The notes: generated by a model from the sequence alone, not told the origin. A DNA stretch of 17,156 bases from an uncultured Bacilli bacterium (GCA_944372275.1 CALVYO010000017.1:1-17156), one strand, 5' to 3'. Numbered from the stretch's first letter, positions 1 to 6,371 are shown. Numbers and translations are program-made.

Positions 1-1
1 A

Positions 2-217
2 GGACTTATCCAAGGCAAACAACAAGGTTTAGAAGAAGGTTTCACTCAAGGAAAAGAATTAGGTTTCACTCAAGGAAAAGAATTAGGTCTCACTCAAGGA
101 ATCGAACAAAATAAACAAGAAACTGCTAAAAAAATGTTAGAATTAAAAATGGATTTAGAAACGATAAGTAGAGTGACTAAATTAGCGAAAGAAGAAATTG
201 AAAGTTTAAGAAATTAA
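2..217 (+). CDS. C-terminal fragment of putative Rpn/PD-(D/E)XK nuclease-family transposase
   Basis: An open frame enters from the left edge (first full codon at 2) and stops at 215-217, giving about 71 residues. It begins with a glycine-spaced, Gln/Lys/Glu-rich stretch built on three 8-residue units (GFTQGKEL, GFTQGKEL, GLTQGIEQ). It ends in a helical tail of the form AKKMLELKMDLETISRVTKL followed by a KEEIESL motif. That ending (loss of stamina region of the 'AkkmL..g.d.e.Is..TgLs.eEI..L' type) is typical of the C-termini of Rpn-family recombination-promoting nucleases, also annotated as PD-(D/E)XK nuclease family transposases. The nuclease domain would lie upstream and is not visible, so catalytic competence cannot be judged. 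No terminal inverted repeats or target duplications are seen. The family call rests only on the tail and is moderate. Confidence 0.6.
   Translation, partial: GLIQGKQQGLEEGFTQGKELGFTQGKELGLTQGIEQNKQETAKKMLELKMDLETISRVTKLAKEEIESLRN
38..109 (+). repeat. Three tandem 24-bp coding repeats
   Basis: Units at 38-61 and 62-85 are identical at the DNA level and encode GFTQGKEL. The third, 86-109, is diverged (GLTQGIEQ). Identical neighbouring units suggest recent slippage-type duplication in the linker of the putative nuclease. Copy number may vary between strains; this is inference. Confidence 0.85.
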
Positions 218-226
218 ACTTTTTTT
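201..226 (+). terminator. Probable intrinsic terminator overlapping the end of the Rpn-like gene
   Basis: aaagttta (201-208) pairs perfectly with taaacttt (215-222) around a 6-nt loop and runs into a T-tract (220-226). The stem is AT-rich with a single G-C pair, so it is weak. It overlaps the stop codon of the upstream gene and precedes hemW. Confidence 0.5.
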
Positions 227-234
227 GATATAAT
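226..234 (+). promoter_or_regulatory. Possible extended -10 promoter for hemW
   Basis: TGA-TATAAT (226-234) is an extended -10 element just after the terminator-like hairpin. No good -35 is seen at the expected distance. It would start transcription only about 9-10 nt before the hemW ATG at 250, giving a very short leader, so support is modest. Confidence 0.3.
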
Positions 235-249
235 TAATGTGGTGATGTT

Positions 250-1323
250 ATGTCTATTTATATTCATATACCTTTTTGTAATAGTATTTGTTCTTATTGT
301 GATTTTTGTAAATTTTATTATAATTTTGCTTGGGTAGATAAATATTTAGAAAGTTTAGAAAAAGAAATTAAATTAAATTATAAAGGTGAATTAGTTAATA
401 CCATTTATATTGGTGGAGGAACGCCGACAGTTTTAAATTGCAATCAATTAGAAAAATTATTAAAATTAACTAATTTATTTAATAAAAAAGCACTAGAATT
501 TACAGTAGAAACAAATGTTGATTTAAGCTTAGATAAAATAAAATTATTAAAGCAATATGGTGTTAATAGAATTAGTATTGGTATGCAAACTATTAATCCT
601 AAACATTTGAAATTTTTAAATAGAAATCATACTAAAGATGATGTTATTAATTTAGTTAATTTATTAAAAAAATATGATTATAATATCAATATCGATTTAA
701 TATATGCAATACCTAATCAAACATTAAAAGAATTAAATGAAGATTTAGATTTTATTTTAAGTTTAGATGTTAATCATATATCAACATATTCTTTAATTAT
801 CGAACCACACACAAAATTATATATTGATAATGTACTTAATATTGATGAGGATTTAGATTATGAAATGTATCATTTAATTAACAAAAAATTAAATAAGTAT
901 CATCACTATGAAATAAGTAATTTTGCTAAAGAAAATTATGAATCTAAACACAATTTAGGTTATTGGAATAATTTAGAATATTATGGTTTTGGTATTGGTG
1001 CTTCGGGATATATAAATAATACTAGATATGATAATACTAAATCATATAAAAATTATATTAATGGTAATTATGTTATAGAACAACATAAATTAGATTTAAA
1101 TGAAAAAATATCTAATGAATTTATTTTAGGTTTAAGAAAAATTGATGGTATTGATGTTAATGAGTTTTATAAAAAGTATAACATAGATATTACAAGTATA
1201 GATATTGTAAAAAAATTAATAAAAGAGAATAAATTAATTTTAACTGATAAACTAAAAATAAATCCCGAATATATTTATATTTCTAATACTATTTTAGTTA
1301 ATTTTATTGACTTAAAAATATAA
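250..1323 (+). CDS. hemW: HemW-like radical SAM protein (coproporphyrinogen III oxidase family)
   Basis: A 357-residue radical SAM enzyme. The N-terminal IHIPFCNSICSYCDFC stretch holds the CxxxCxxC cluster ligands (C10, C14, C17), followed by Y-C-D-F typical of HemW/HemN. IYIGGGTPT (52-60) is the SAM-binding glycine motif and RISIGMQT is the next conserved strand. The HNLGYWNN segment and the following YYGFGIGASGY match the HemW C-terminal region. HemW proteins are cytoplasmic heme chaperones that were long annotated as oxygen-independent coproporphyrinogen oxidases. Length and motif order fit HemW rather than the longer HemN, but enzyme activity cannot be decided from sequence. The ATG at 250 follows a GGTGATG ribosome-binding site at 241-247. 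No other heme gene is in the window. thyA starts 29 bp downstream, so co-transcription is possible. Confidence 0.88.
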   Translation: MSIYIHIPFCNSICSYCDFCKFYYNFAWVDKYLESLEKEIKLNYKGELVNTIYIGGGTPTVLNCNQLEKLLKLTNLFNKKALEFTVETNVDLSLDKIKLLKQYGVNRISIGMQTINPKHLKFLNRNHTKDDVINLVNLLKKYDYNINIDLIYAIPNQTLKELNEDLDFILSLDVNHISTYSLIIEPHTKLYIDNVLNIDEDLDYEMYHLINKKLNKYHHYEISNFAKENYESKHNLGYWNNLEYYGFGIGASGYINNTRYDNTKSYKNYINGNYVIEQHKLDLNEKISNEFILGLRKIDGIDVNEFYKKYNIDITSIDIVKKLIKENKLILTDKLKINPEYIYISNTILVNFIDLKI

Positions 1324-1352
1324 TTAATATAAAATTAATAGTAGGTGGTAGT

Positions 1353-2252
1353 ATGACAAAATGGGATAAAGAATATATAAGATTATGTAAGAAAATTTTA
1401 AAAGAAGGTAAAGAAGTTGAAAATAGAACAGGTACTAATACGATTAAAATACCTAGTTATCACTTAAAATTTGATTTATCAAAAGAATTTCCGGTTTTAA
1501 CTACAAAACAATTATTTTTTAGACAAGCAATTTTAGAGATGTTATGGATTTATCAAGCACAATCTAATGATGTTAGATGGTTACAAGAAAGAAATGTTCA
1601 TATTTGGGATGAATGGCAAATAGATAGTGAAGGGTATTGGAAAACGCATCAAAGAGTATTAGAAGATGGAAATGTTGTTGAAAAGGAAATAGTAAAAAAA
1701 TTTGATAAAAAATATGCTTATACAATTGGAACTGCTTATGGTTATATTGTTAATAAATATAAGTTAATCGATAAATTGATTAATACAATAAAAAATAATC
1801 CTACTGATCGAAGAATGCTTATTTCTTTATGGCAAGATGAATATTTAGATACAGCGGTTTTACCTAGTTGTGTTTGGTCTAGTGAATGGGATGTTACTGA
1901 TGGTAAATTAAATTTATGGGTTCATCAAAGAAGTTGTGATGTTCCATTAGGTTTACCATTTAATGTAACACAGTATGCAGTGTTATTATCTTTAATTGCT
2001 CAGGTATGTGATTTAAAACCTGGTACAATTGATTGGAGTATAAAAGATGCTCACATATATGTAAATCAAGTAGAAGGCATTAAAGAACAAATAGCTCGTT
2101 TTGAAACATTAGAAGATATTAAACCTCCTAAATTATGGATTAATCCTAATATTAGGGATTTTTATAAATTCGATAATTCTAAGGATTGTAATGATATAAA
2201 AATATTACAATATAAGCATCATGGCCCAATTAAATTTGAAATATCACAGTAA
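1353..2252 (+). CDS. thyA: Thymidylate synthase, folate-dependent (ThyA)
   Basis: A 299-residue ThyA that methylates dUMP to dTMP using methylenetetrahydrofolate, yielding dihydrofolate. The VHIWDEW segment (82-88), DRR phosphate-binding arginines (152-154), catalytic Cys173 in LPSCVW, and RSCDVPLGLPFN (193-204) are all present. The active-site segment reads S-C-V-W instead of the common P-C-H. From memory this resembles the Bacillus subtilis ThyA/phage phi3T type (PCVY), as does the C-terminal LWINPNIRDFYKF segment. About 30 extra residues (roughly 90-121) sit between the WDEW motif and the IGTAYG strand, a region that varies among ThyA proteins. The start follows an AGGTGG site. The reductase gene begins 9 bp downstream, so the dihydrofolate produced is recycled by its neighbour. 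Confidence 0.95.
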   Translation: MTKWDKEYIRLCKKILKEGKEVENRTGTNTIKIPSYHLKFDLSKEFPVLTTKQLFFRQAILEMLWIYQAQSNDVRWLQERNVHIWDEWQIDSEGYWKTHQRVLEDGNVVEKEIVKKFDKKYAYTIGTAYGYIVNKYKLIDKLINTIKNNPTDRRMLISLWQDEYLDTAVLPSCVWSSEWDVTDGKLNLWVHQRSCDVPLGLPFNVTQYAVLLSLIAQVCDLKPGTIDWSIKDAHIYVNQVEGIKEQIARFETLEDIKPPKLWINPNIRDFYKFDNSKDCNDIKILQYKHHGPIKFEISQ

Positions 2253-2261
2253 GGAGTTTTT

Positions 2262-2732
2262 ATGATTAGTATAATAGCAGCAATAGGTAAAAATAATGAA
2301 TTAGGTTTAAATAATGATTTAATATGGCATTTACCTAATGATTTAAAATATTTTAAAGAAAAAACAATGAATCAAACTATAGTTATGGGTTATAATACAT
2401 TTGTATCATTAGGTCGAATTTTACCTAATCGAAAACATGTAGTATTAACTTTTGAAAAAATTAGATTACCTTTAGATGTAATACAATTCAATAATTTAGA
2501 AGATTTAAATAATTATATAAAAGATAAAGATGTTTTTATAATTGGTGGGGCATCTATGTATAAACAATTTATTGATAAGGCTGATAGATTATATTTAACT
2601 GAAATAGATGATACTCATGAAGCTGATGTTTATTTTCCTAATTTCGATAAAAATTTATTTAATAAAAAAATATTAGGAACTAATAGTGATAATGGTATTA
2701 ATTATACTTTTACATTATATGAAAGGAAATAG
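2262..2732 (+). CDS. dfrA: Dihydrofolate reductase
   Basis: A 156-residue DHFR that reduces dihydrofolate to tetrahydrofolate with NADPH. Residues line up with E. coli FolA numbering almost without gaps: W22, catalytic D27 in WHLPNDLKYF, T46, R57 in LPNRK, and the G95-G96 pair in FIIGGASMY. Position 44, usually Arg in the MGRxT NADPH-binding motif, is Tyr here (MGYNT), an unusual change whose effect on cofactor choice is unknown. The start follows a weak AAGGAG at the end of thyA. The thymidylate kinase gene starts 2 bp after the stop, so translation of the two is probably coupled. The chromosomal location next to thyA, with no mobile element beside it, favours the housekeeping enzyme over an acquired trimethoprim-resistance gene. 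Confidence 0.94.
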   Translation: MISIIAAIGKNNELGLNNDLIWHLPNDLKYFKEKTMNQTIVMGYNTFVSLGRILPNRKHVVLTFEKIRLPLDVIQFNNLEDLNNYIKDKDVFIIGGASMYKQFIDKADRLYLTEIDDTHEADVYFPNFDKNLFNKKILGTNSDNGINYTFTLYERK

Positions 2733-2734
2733 TT

Positions 2735-3397
2735 ATGCGTGGTAAAATAATAGTAATTGAAGGAACAGATTGTTCTGGAAAAGAAACACAAAGTAAAAAG
2801 TTAATTGAAAAATTTTCTAATTTTAAATATTTTTCATTTCCTAATTATGATTCGCCAACAGGTAAAATAATAGGAGGACCTTATTTAGGTAAATCATATA
2901 TATGTGATGGTTGGTTTAGTGAAGGAGCAGATGCCGTCGATCCTAAAATAGCATCTCTTTATTACGCTGCTGATAGAAGATATAATATTGATAAAATTAA
3001 TGAAATGTTAGATAATGGCTATAATGTTATATTAGATCGGTATGTTTATTCAAATATGGCTCATCAAGGTGGTAAAATAAAAGATACTAAAGAAAGACAT
3101 AAAATGTATAAATGGCTAGAACAATTAGAATTTGGTTTATTAGAATTACCACAGCCAGATATTAAAATATTTTTATATGTTCCATTAGAAGTATCAATGG
3201 AAATAAGGAAAAATAGAAATGAGCCGTTTGATCAATTGGAGTCTAATATAGACCATTTAAAACATGCTGAAAATGCTTATTTAGAATTAGTTTCATTATA
3301 TGATTTTGTTAAAATAGATTGTACTTTTAATAATAAAATGAAATCAATAGATGAAATAAATGAAGAAATTTGTAAATATTTAGAAAAAGTTTTGTAA
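2735..3397 (+). CDS. tmk: Thymidylate kinase (dTMP kinase)
   Basis: A 220-residue P-loop kinase expected to convert dTMP to dTDP. The Walker A loop is GTDCSGKET (10-18), and the DRYVYSNMAHQGGK segment (101-114) carries the DR(Y) motif and the Q of dTMP kinases. The GTDCSGKETQ form differs from the GPDGSGKTT of the usual Bacillus Tmk. It belongs to a divergent branch of dTMP kinase-like proteins, so a broader deoxynucleoside monophosphate kinase role cannot be excluded. An insertion of about 20 residues (about 48-70, containing GKSYICDGWFSEGAD) precedes the dNMP-binding region. Its place directly after thyA and the reductase gene supports a dTMP-directed role. The final codons overlap a perfect 10-bp inverted repeat. 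Confidence 0.85.
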   Translation: MRGKIIVIEGTDCSGKETQSKKLIEKFSNFKYFSFPNYDSPTGKIIGGPYLGKSYICDGWFSEGADAVDPKIASLYYAADRRYNIDKINEMLDNGYNVILDRYVYSNMAHQGGKIKDTKERHKMYKWLEQLEFGLLELPQPDIKIFLYVPLEVSMEIRKNRNEPFDQLESNIDHLKHAENAYLELVSLYDFVKIDCTFNNKMKSIDEINEEICKYLEKVL

Positions 3398-3412
3398 AGT
3401 AAAACTTTTTTT
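3384..3412 (+). terminator. Weak intrinsic terminator at the end of the thyA-dfrA-tmk cassette
   Basis: aaaaagtttt (3384-3393) is perfectly complementary to aaaacttttt (3401-3410) around a 7-nt loop that contains the tmk stop codon, and it runs into T residues. The stem has one G-C pair, so it is likely inefficient and read-through into the next gene is possible. Confidence 0.5.
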
Positions 3413-3436
3413 CATATTATTTAATAAGGTGGTAAA

Positions 3437-4078
3437 TTGAATATAATTTCACATAGAGGATCAAACATAAGTAAATATCAAAAAAATACAAAACAAGCCT
3501 TATTAACAGCAATTAATTTAGATTTTATTTCTGGTATTGAATTTGATATAAGAATAACTAAAGATAAAAAAATAGTAATAATTCATGATCCGATTATTAA
3601 TTTAGTTAGTAATGGTAGTGGTTTAGTTAAAAAATTAAAATACAAAAAATTATTAAAATATAATTTTGGTACAAAAGAAAATCCTAGTAAAATATGTACT
3701 TTAGAAGAATTGTTAGATAATATTAAAAATAATAAAAAAATATTAATAGAATTAAAGGAAGAAAGTAATAATTTTAAAGAATTTGTTGATATTGTTTATA
3801 ATATAATAAAAAAATATAAATTAAATATTTATATTGCTAGTTTTAATTATGAATTAATTAAATACTTTAGTTTATTTTATAATAAATGTGGGTTAATAAT
3901 TGGAAATGGTATAAATATAGATAAAAAATATAATAATTTTAATTATAATATTTTAACTTATAAATATCGAAAAATATATAATAAAAAAGAAACATTTCTA
4001 TGGACTATAAATTCTTATAAAGATGACTTAGATAATTATAATATCATTACCGATAACCCTTATTTATTTAAAAACTAA
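3437..4078 (+). CDS. Small glycerophosphodiester phosphodiesterase (GDPD) family protein
   Basis: A 213-residue protein starting at TTG. Upstream in the same frame a stop (3425-3427) comes before any other start, and AAGGTGG (3426-3432) sits 4 nt from the TTG, which fixes the start. The catalytic set of the GDPD TIM barrel is visible: HRG (H6-R7), GIEFDIR with E35 and D37, and IHDP with H50. A later IELKEE strand (metal-ligand glutamates), an IASFNYE segment and a LWTINSY segment match the rest of the barrel. The family hydrolyses glycerophosphodiesters to glycerol-3-phosphate and an alcohol. No signal peptide is seen, so the protein is predicted to be cytoplasmic. It is somewhat shorter than typical members (about 240 residues). 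Its last 15 bp overlap the convergent membrane-protein gene. Confidence 0.88.
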   Translation: MNIISHRGSNISKYQKNTKQALLTAINLDFISGIEFDIRITKDKKIVIIHDPIINLVSNGSGLVKKLKYKKLLKYNFGTKENPSKICTLEELLDNIKNNKKILIELKEESNNFKEFVDIVYNIIKKYKLNIYIASFNYELIKYFSLFYNKCGLIIGNGINIDKKYNNFNYNILTYKYRKIYNKKETFLWTINSYKDDLDNYNIITDNPYLFKN

Positions 4079-4507
4079 TTGCTTAGCAGATTCAGATATT
4101 ATAATTGCTTTATTATCGATACTTAATATTTTATCAATGATATTTTTTCGATTTTTTCTTTTAACCATAATCATTAAAATATCTTTATTAATTAAATAAG
4201 TATTTTCTATATTTTTTATTTTTTTATATTTTTTACTTATTACAAATAACATATTATTACCTAAAGCAATTTTTTCTTCTAATATAGAACCTATATAACT
4301 ACCAATTAAAGAACCAATAGCAAATATCAATACTTTATATATATTATTATTTAATACTACTAAACTAGTTGATATAATCCAAATAAAAGATAAAATAAAA
4401 TTTAATATAGCGCCTTCTAATTTTTTACCATTAGAAACAATTATTAACCTTAATGTGGCAATACTATTTTCCAATATTTTACAAATAAATATAAATAAAT
4501 ATACCAT
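4064..4507 (-). CDS. UPF0316 (DUF5698/DUF2179) family membrane protein
   Basis: A 147-residue protein with about three hydrophobic helices in the first 80 residues, then a soluble C-terminal domain. The ATLRLIIVSNGKK segment, the GSLIGSYIGSILEEKIALG segment and the C-terminal RKNRKNIIDKILSIDNKA strand-helix match UPF0316 (DUF5698 membrane part plus DUF2179 tail), whose function is not established. A start at 4519 is possible and would add four residues. I prefer the ATG at 4507, because GGTGA lies 5 nt before it while the upstream ATG has no ribosome-binding site. The gene runs opposite to the GDPD gene and overlaps its 3' end by 15 bp, and it is divergent from the prepilin-like gene. Confidence 0.82.
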   Translation of the reverse strand: MVYLFIFICKILENSIATLRLIIVSNGKKLEGAILNFILSFIWIISTSLVVLNNNIYKVLIFAIGSLIGSYIGSILEEKIALGNNMLFVISKKYKKIKNIENTYLINKDILMIMVKRKNRKNIIDKILSIDNKAIIISESAKQLVFK

Positions 4508-4523
4508 ATATTTCACCATTATT

Positions 4524-4553
4524 ATTATGTTTTTTTTAATATATTTTAATCAA
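4524..4553 (-). promoter_or_regulatory. Candidate promoter of the UPF0316 gene
   Basis: On the minus strand, TTGATT (4548-4553) lies 18 nt before CATAAT (4524-4529). The transcript would start just upstream of the ATG at 4507/4519. The region is so AT-rich that matches arise easily. Confidence 0.4.
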
Positions 4554-4556
4554 GTA

Positions 4557-4585
4557 TTGTAATTAATTAATAAATATTGTATAAT
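4557..4585 (+). promoter_or_regulatory. Candidate sigma-A promoter of the prepilin-like gene
   Basis: TTGTAA (4557-4562), a 17-nt spacer and a perfect TATAAT (4580-4585). The expected start lies about 20 nt before the ATG at 4612. The promoter is back-to-back with that of the divergent UPF0316 gene. Confidence 0.6.
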
Positions 4586-4611
4586 TATATTAAGAATAGA
4601 GGTCGATATTT

Positions 4612-6282
4612 ATGAAAAAAGGTTTTACTTTAGTGGAATTATTAGCAGTAATTATAATATTAGGTGTAATAGCACTTATAACATATCCAATAATTGATAA
4701 ATCAATTAAAAATAGTAAACAACAAGCATTAGATAGAACAATAGATAGCATTGAAGAAGCAGCCTATAAGTATAGTGTTGAAAATGATATAGGTTATTCT
4801 ATTGAATATAAAGCATTACAATTATCTGATTTAGTTTCAAAAGGATTTTTAAAAGAAAATATAACTAATCCAGTTACTAATGAACAAATGCAAGGATGTG
4901 TATTATATAGATGGGATGATCCTAATAATCAATATATATTTGAATATAATGAAGAATGTGAAGTTCCATTATTTCCAGGTTCTCTTATAAATATTTTATT
5001 AACTCAATATTCAGAAGGAAATACTACTGGTTTAGTAAAAGATAGTACAAATTCTAATTTATATTATTATACTGGAACAAATGAGCAAGTTTCAAACAAC
5101 TTTTTATGGTATGGTGGCCATCAATGGCGAGTATTAGAGTTTGATACATCTGCCAAAACATTAACACTTATAACGCAACAACCATTAACAGCAATTTCTC
5201 CAGCTAGTGCAGGATGGGAAAGTGAAGAAGCGTATAATAACAGTTATATAAATACTTGGTTAAATAGCTATTTTTGGAATAGTTTAGATAGTAGTATTCA
5301 AGCAACTATTCAAGATACAACATTTAATATAGGAATATATACAGATGTTGATGAAATAACAACAACAAAAAAAGTAGGATTATTAGATGAAGACCAATAT
5401 AAAAGAGCAGGCGATGGAACTACTGGGCAAAACTCATTCTTAGATATTAAAAATTATTTTTGGTTAGGAAATAGAAATAGTTCGTCTCGCGTTCGCAATG
5501 TCCACTTCAATGGTGACACGGGCTACACTAGTTCCTCGAGCAGTTACGGCGTTCGCGCAGTTATAAAAATTTCTGATATAACCATCACGGGAGGTGATGG
5601 TACTCTTGCGAGCAATTATCAAGTAGCAAACAAAGCAACAAATACTAATAATGTACAAGTAGGAGAATATATCAATGTACCATATAGTGGAGATGATAAT
5701 GCTTGTGGAAGTGACAATATGTGTACATTTAGAGTAGTAAGTAAAGATGAAGATAGTATCAAAGTAGTACTAAATGGCTTACTTCCAACAGAAAGTGAAT
5801 ATGGAGGCTCGGTAACAATAACTACAAGTCATACAATATATACTCCACTGAATACATTTGCTAATGGAATAAGTAACACATATCGATATACGGAAAATAA
5901 AACATTCTATATAGGAGATTATCCATATAATTATCCAAATGTAGCAAATTATGAAGATGTCCAAGATGAAATATTGGAAGCAAATGTCGGATTACCAACA
6001 GTAGGCGAGATGTTCAGTGGCAATGATATAGATATGAGAAGTACCAAAACATTTGTAGATGTAAATACAATCGAAAATCCAACTGCATCAAGTTACTATT
6101 GGTTAATGAATAGATATAGTTCGTCTAACGTTCGGCGCGTGGACGACAATGGTGACCTCAATATTAGTTCGGTGTCGAATGCGACTGGCGTCCGTGCAGT
6201 TATATATCTGAAGTCAGGGACTTCAGCCATAACCTTCACAGGAGGTGAAGGTACTCCAAATTCACCATATACCCTACAATAA
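4612..6282 (+). CDS. Prepilin-type surface protein with two tandem lectin-like/DUF6273-like modules and hypervariable patches
   Basis: A 556-residue protein. MKKGFTLVELL followed by a hydrophobic helix to about residue 26 is a class III (type IV) prepilin signal: cleavage is expected between G4 and F5, with E9 as the +5 glutamate. Residues 27-120 resemble a pseudopilin stalk. Two modules follow. Module 1 (about 140-332) contains FLWYGGHQWRVL, INTWLNSYFW, FWLGNR, GVRAVI and TGGDGT. Module 2 (about 345-556) contains TFRVV, LPTVGEM, YWLMNR, GVRAVI and TGGEGT. The pattern resembles the DUF6273/C-type-lectin-like tails ('WL.NR...GVRPVI...GG.GT') common in gut Firmicutes; family membership is from memory. 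Residues 290-315 and 503-528 are encoded by GC-rich patches unlike the rest of the gene. AGAGGT precedes the ATG. No pilus assembly gene or prepilin peptidase is in the window. A role as a displayed ligand-binding protein is inference. Confidence 0.75.
   Translation: MKKGFTLVELLAVIIILGVIALITYPIIDKSIKNSKQQALDRTIDSIEEAAYKYSVENDIGYSIEYKALQLSDLVSKGFLKENITNPVTNEQMQGCVLYRWDDPNNQYIFEYNEECEVPLFPGSLINILLTQYSEGNTTGLVKDSTNSNLYYYTGTNEQVSNNFLWYGGHQWRVLEFDTSAKTLTLITQQPLTAISPASAGWESEEAYNNSYINTWLNSYFWNSLDSSIQATIQDTTFNIGIYTDVDEITTTKKVGLLDEDQYKRAGDGTTGQNSFLDIKNYFWLGNRNSSSRVRNVHFNGDTGYTSSSSSYGVRAVIKISDITITGGDGTLASNYQVANKATNTNNVQVGEYINVPYSGDDNACGSDNMCTFRVVSKDEDSIKVVLNGLLPTESEYGGSVTITTSHTIYTPLNTFANGISNTYRYTENKTFYIGDYPYNYPNVANYEDVQDEILEANVGLPTVGEMFSGNDIDMRSTKTFVDVNTIENPTASSYYWLMNRYSSSNVRRVDDNGDLNISSVSNATGVRAVIYLKSGTSAITFTGGEGTPNSPYTLQ
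5479..5556 (+). repeat. Hypervariable-like patch 1 (candidate variable region VR1)
   Basis: These 26 codons (residues 290-315) have 43 of 78 G+C by hand count and only 14 A, within a gene that is otherwise AT-rich. No codon ends in A. They share a framework with 6118-6195: agttcgtct, then gtt-cg, aatggtgac and ggcgt-cg, with many different codons in between. The variable positions encode R, N, H, F, T, G, Y and S. This is consistent with a DGR-type variable region but not proof of one. Confidence 0.55.
5581..5601 (+). other. Stem-loop directly after hypervariable patch 1
   Basis: accatcac (5581-5588) and gtgatggt (5594-5601) form a perfect 8-bp stem with loop gggag, encoding most of TITGGDGT. 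It lies 24 bp after the patch. The equivalent stem-loop after patch 2 has a compensating base-pair change. DGR targets often carry a short stem-loop just 3' of the variable region. Confidence 0.6.
6118..6195 (+). repeat. Hypervariable-like patch 2 (candidate variable region VR2)
   Basis: These 26 codons (residues 503-528) have 42 of 78 G+C and 15 A, and no codon ends in A. An ungapped alignment to patch 1 shows 36 of 78 positions different with equal length; a pair of balancing one-codon gaps around the AGT-TC segment would lower that count. The patch lies exactly 639 bp (213 codons) after patch 1, at the end of module 2. Confidence 0.55.
6208..6226 (+). other. Short-loop hairpin between patch 2 and its terminal stem-loop
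   Basis: ctgaagtc (6208-6215) pairs perfectly with gacttcag (6219-6226) around a 3-nt loop, encoding LKSGTSA. The corresponding site after patch 1 (ataaaaatttctgat) has no such stem, so this is an addition specific to the second copy. Confidence 0.5.
6232..6252 (+). other. Stem-loop directly after hypervariable patch 2
   Basis: accttcac (6232-6239) and gtgaaggt (6245-6252) form a perfect 8-bp stem with loop aggag. Compared with 5581-5601, the fourth stem pair is T-A instead of A-T (6235/6249 versus 5584/5598). The substitution changes Ile to Phe and Asp to Glu while keeping the stem. Confidence 0.6.
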
Positions 6283-6328
6283 GCAAATATAGTATAAATG
6301 GCAATAATATATAAACGAAGTAAAGACA

Positions 6329-6354
6329 CACCTTGCCGATAAAGTGGCAAGGTG
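6329..6354 (+). other. GC-rich stem-loop without a U-tract, downstream of the prepilin-like gene
   Basis: caccttgcc (6329-6337) and ggcaaggtg (6346-6354) form a perfect 9-bp stem with an 8-nt loop, 46 bp after the stop codon. No T-run follows, so it is not a standard intrinsic terminator. It could protect the mRNA 3' end or form a cruciform used in target recognition; neither is shown. Confidence 0.65.
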
Positions 6355-6371
6355 AGGGTTATCCACAATGT

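Noticed and set aside
5589..5599. Internal ribosome-binding site GGAGGTGATG within the prepilin-like gene
   Set aside because: The ATG directly abuts the purine run with no spacing, and the bases are explained by the conserved GG(D/E)GT codons and the stem-loop.
5464..5658. Minus-strand open frame covering hypervariable patch 1
   Set aside because: It exists because the GC-rich patch lacks stops in that frame; no start signal and no recognisable protein.
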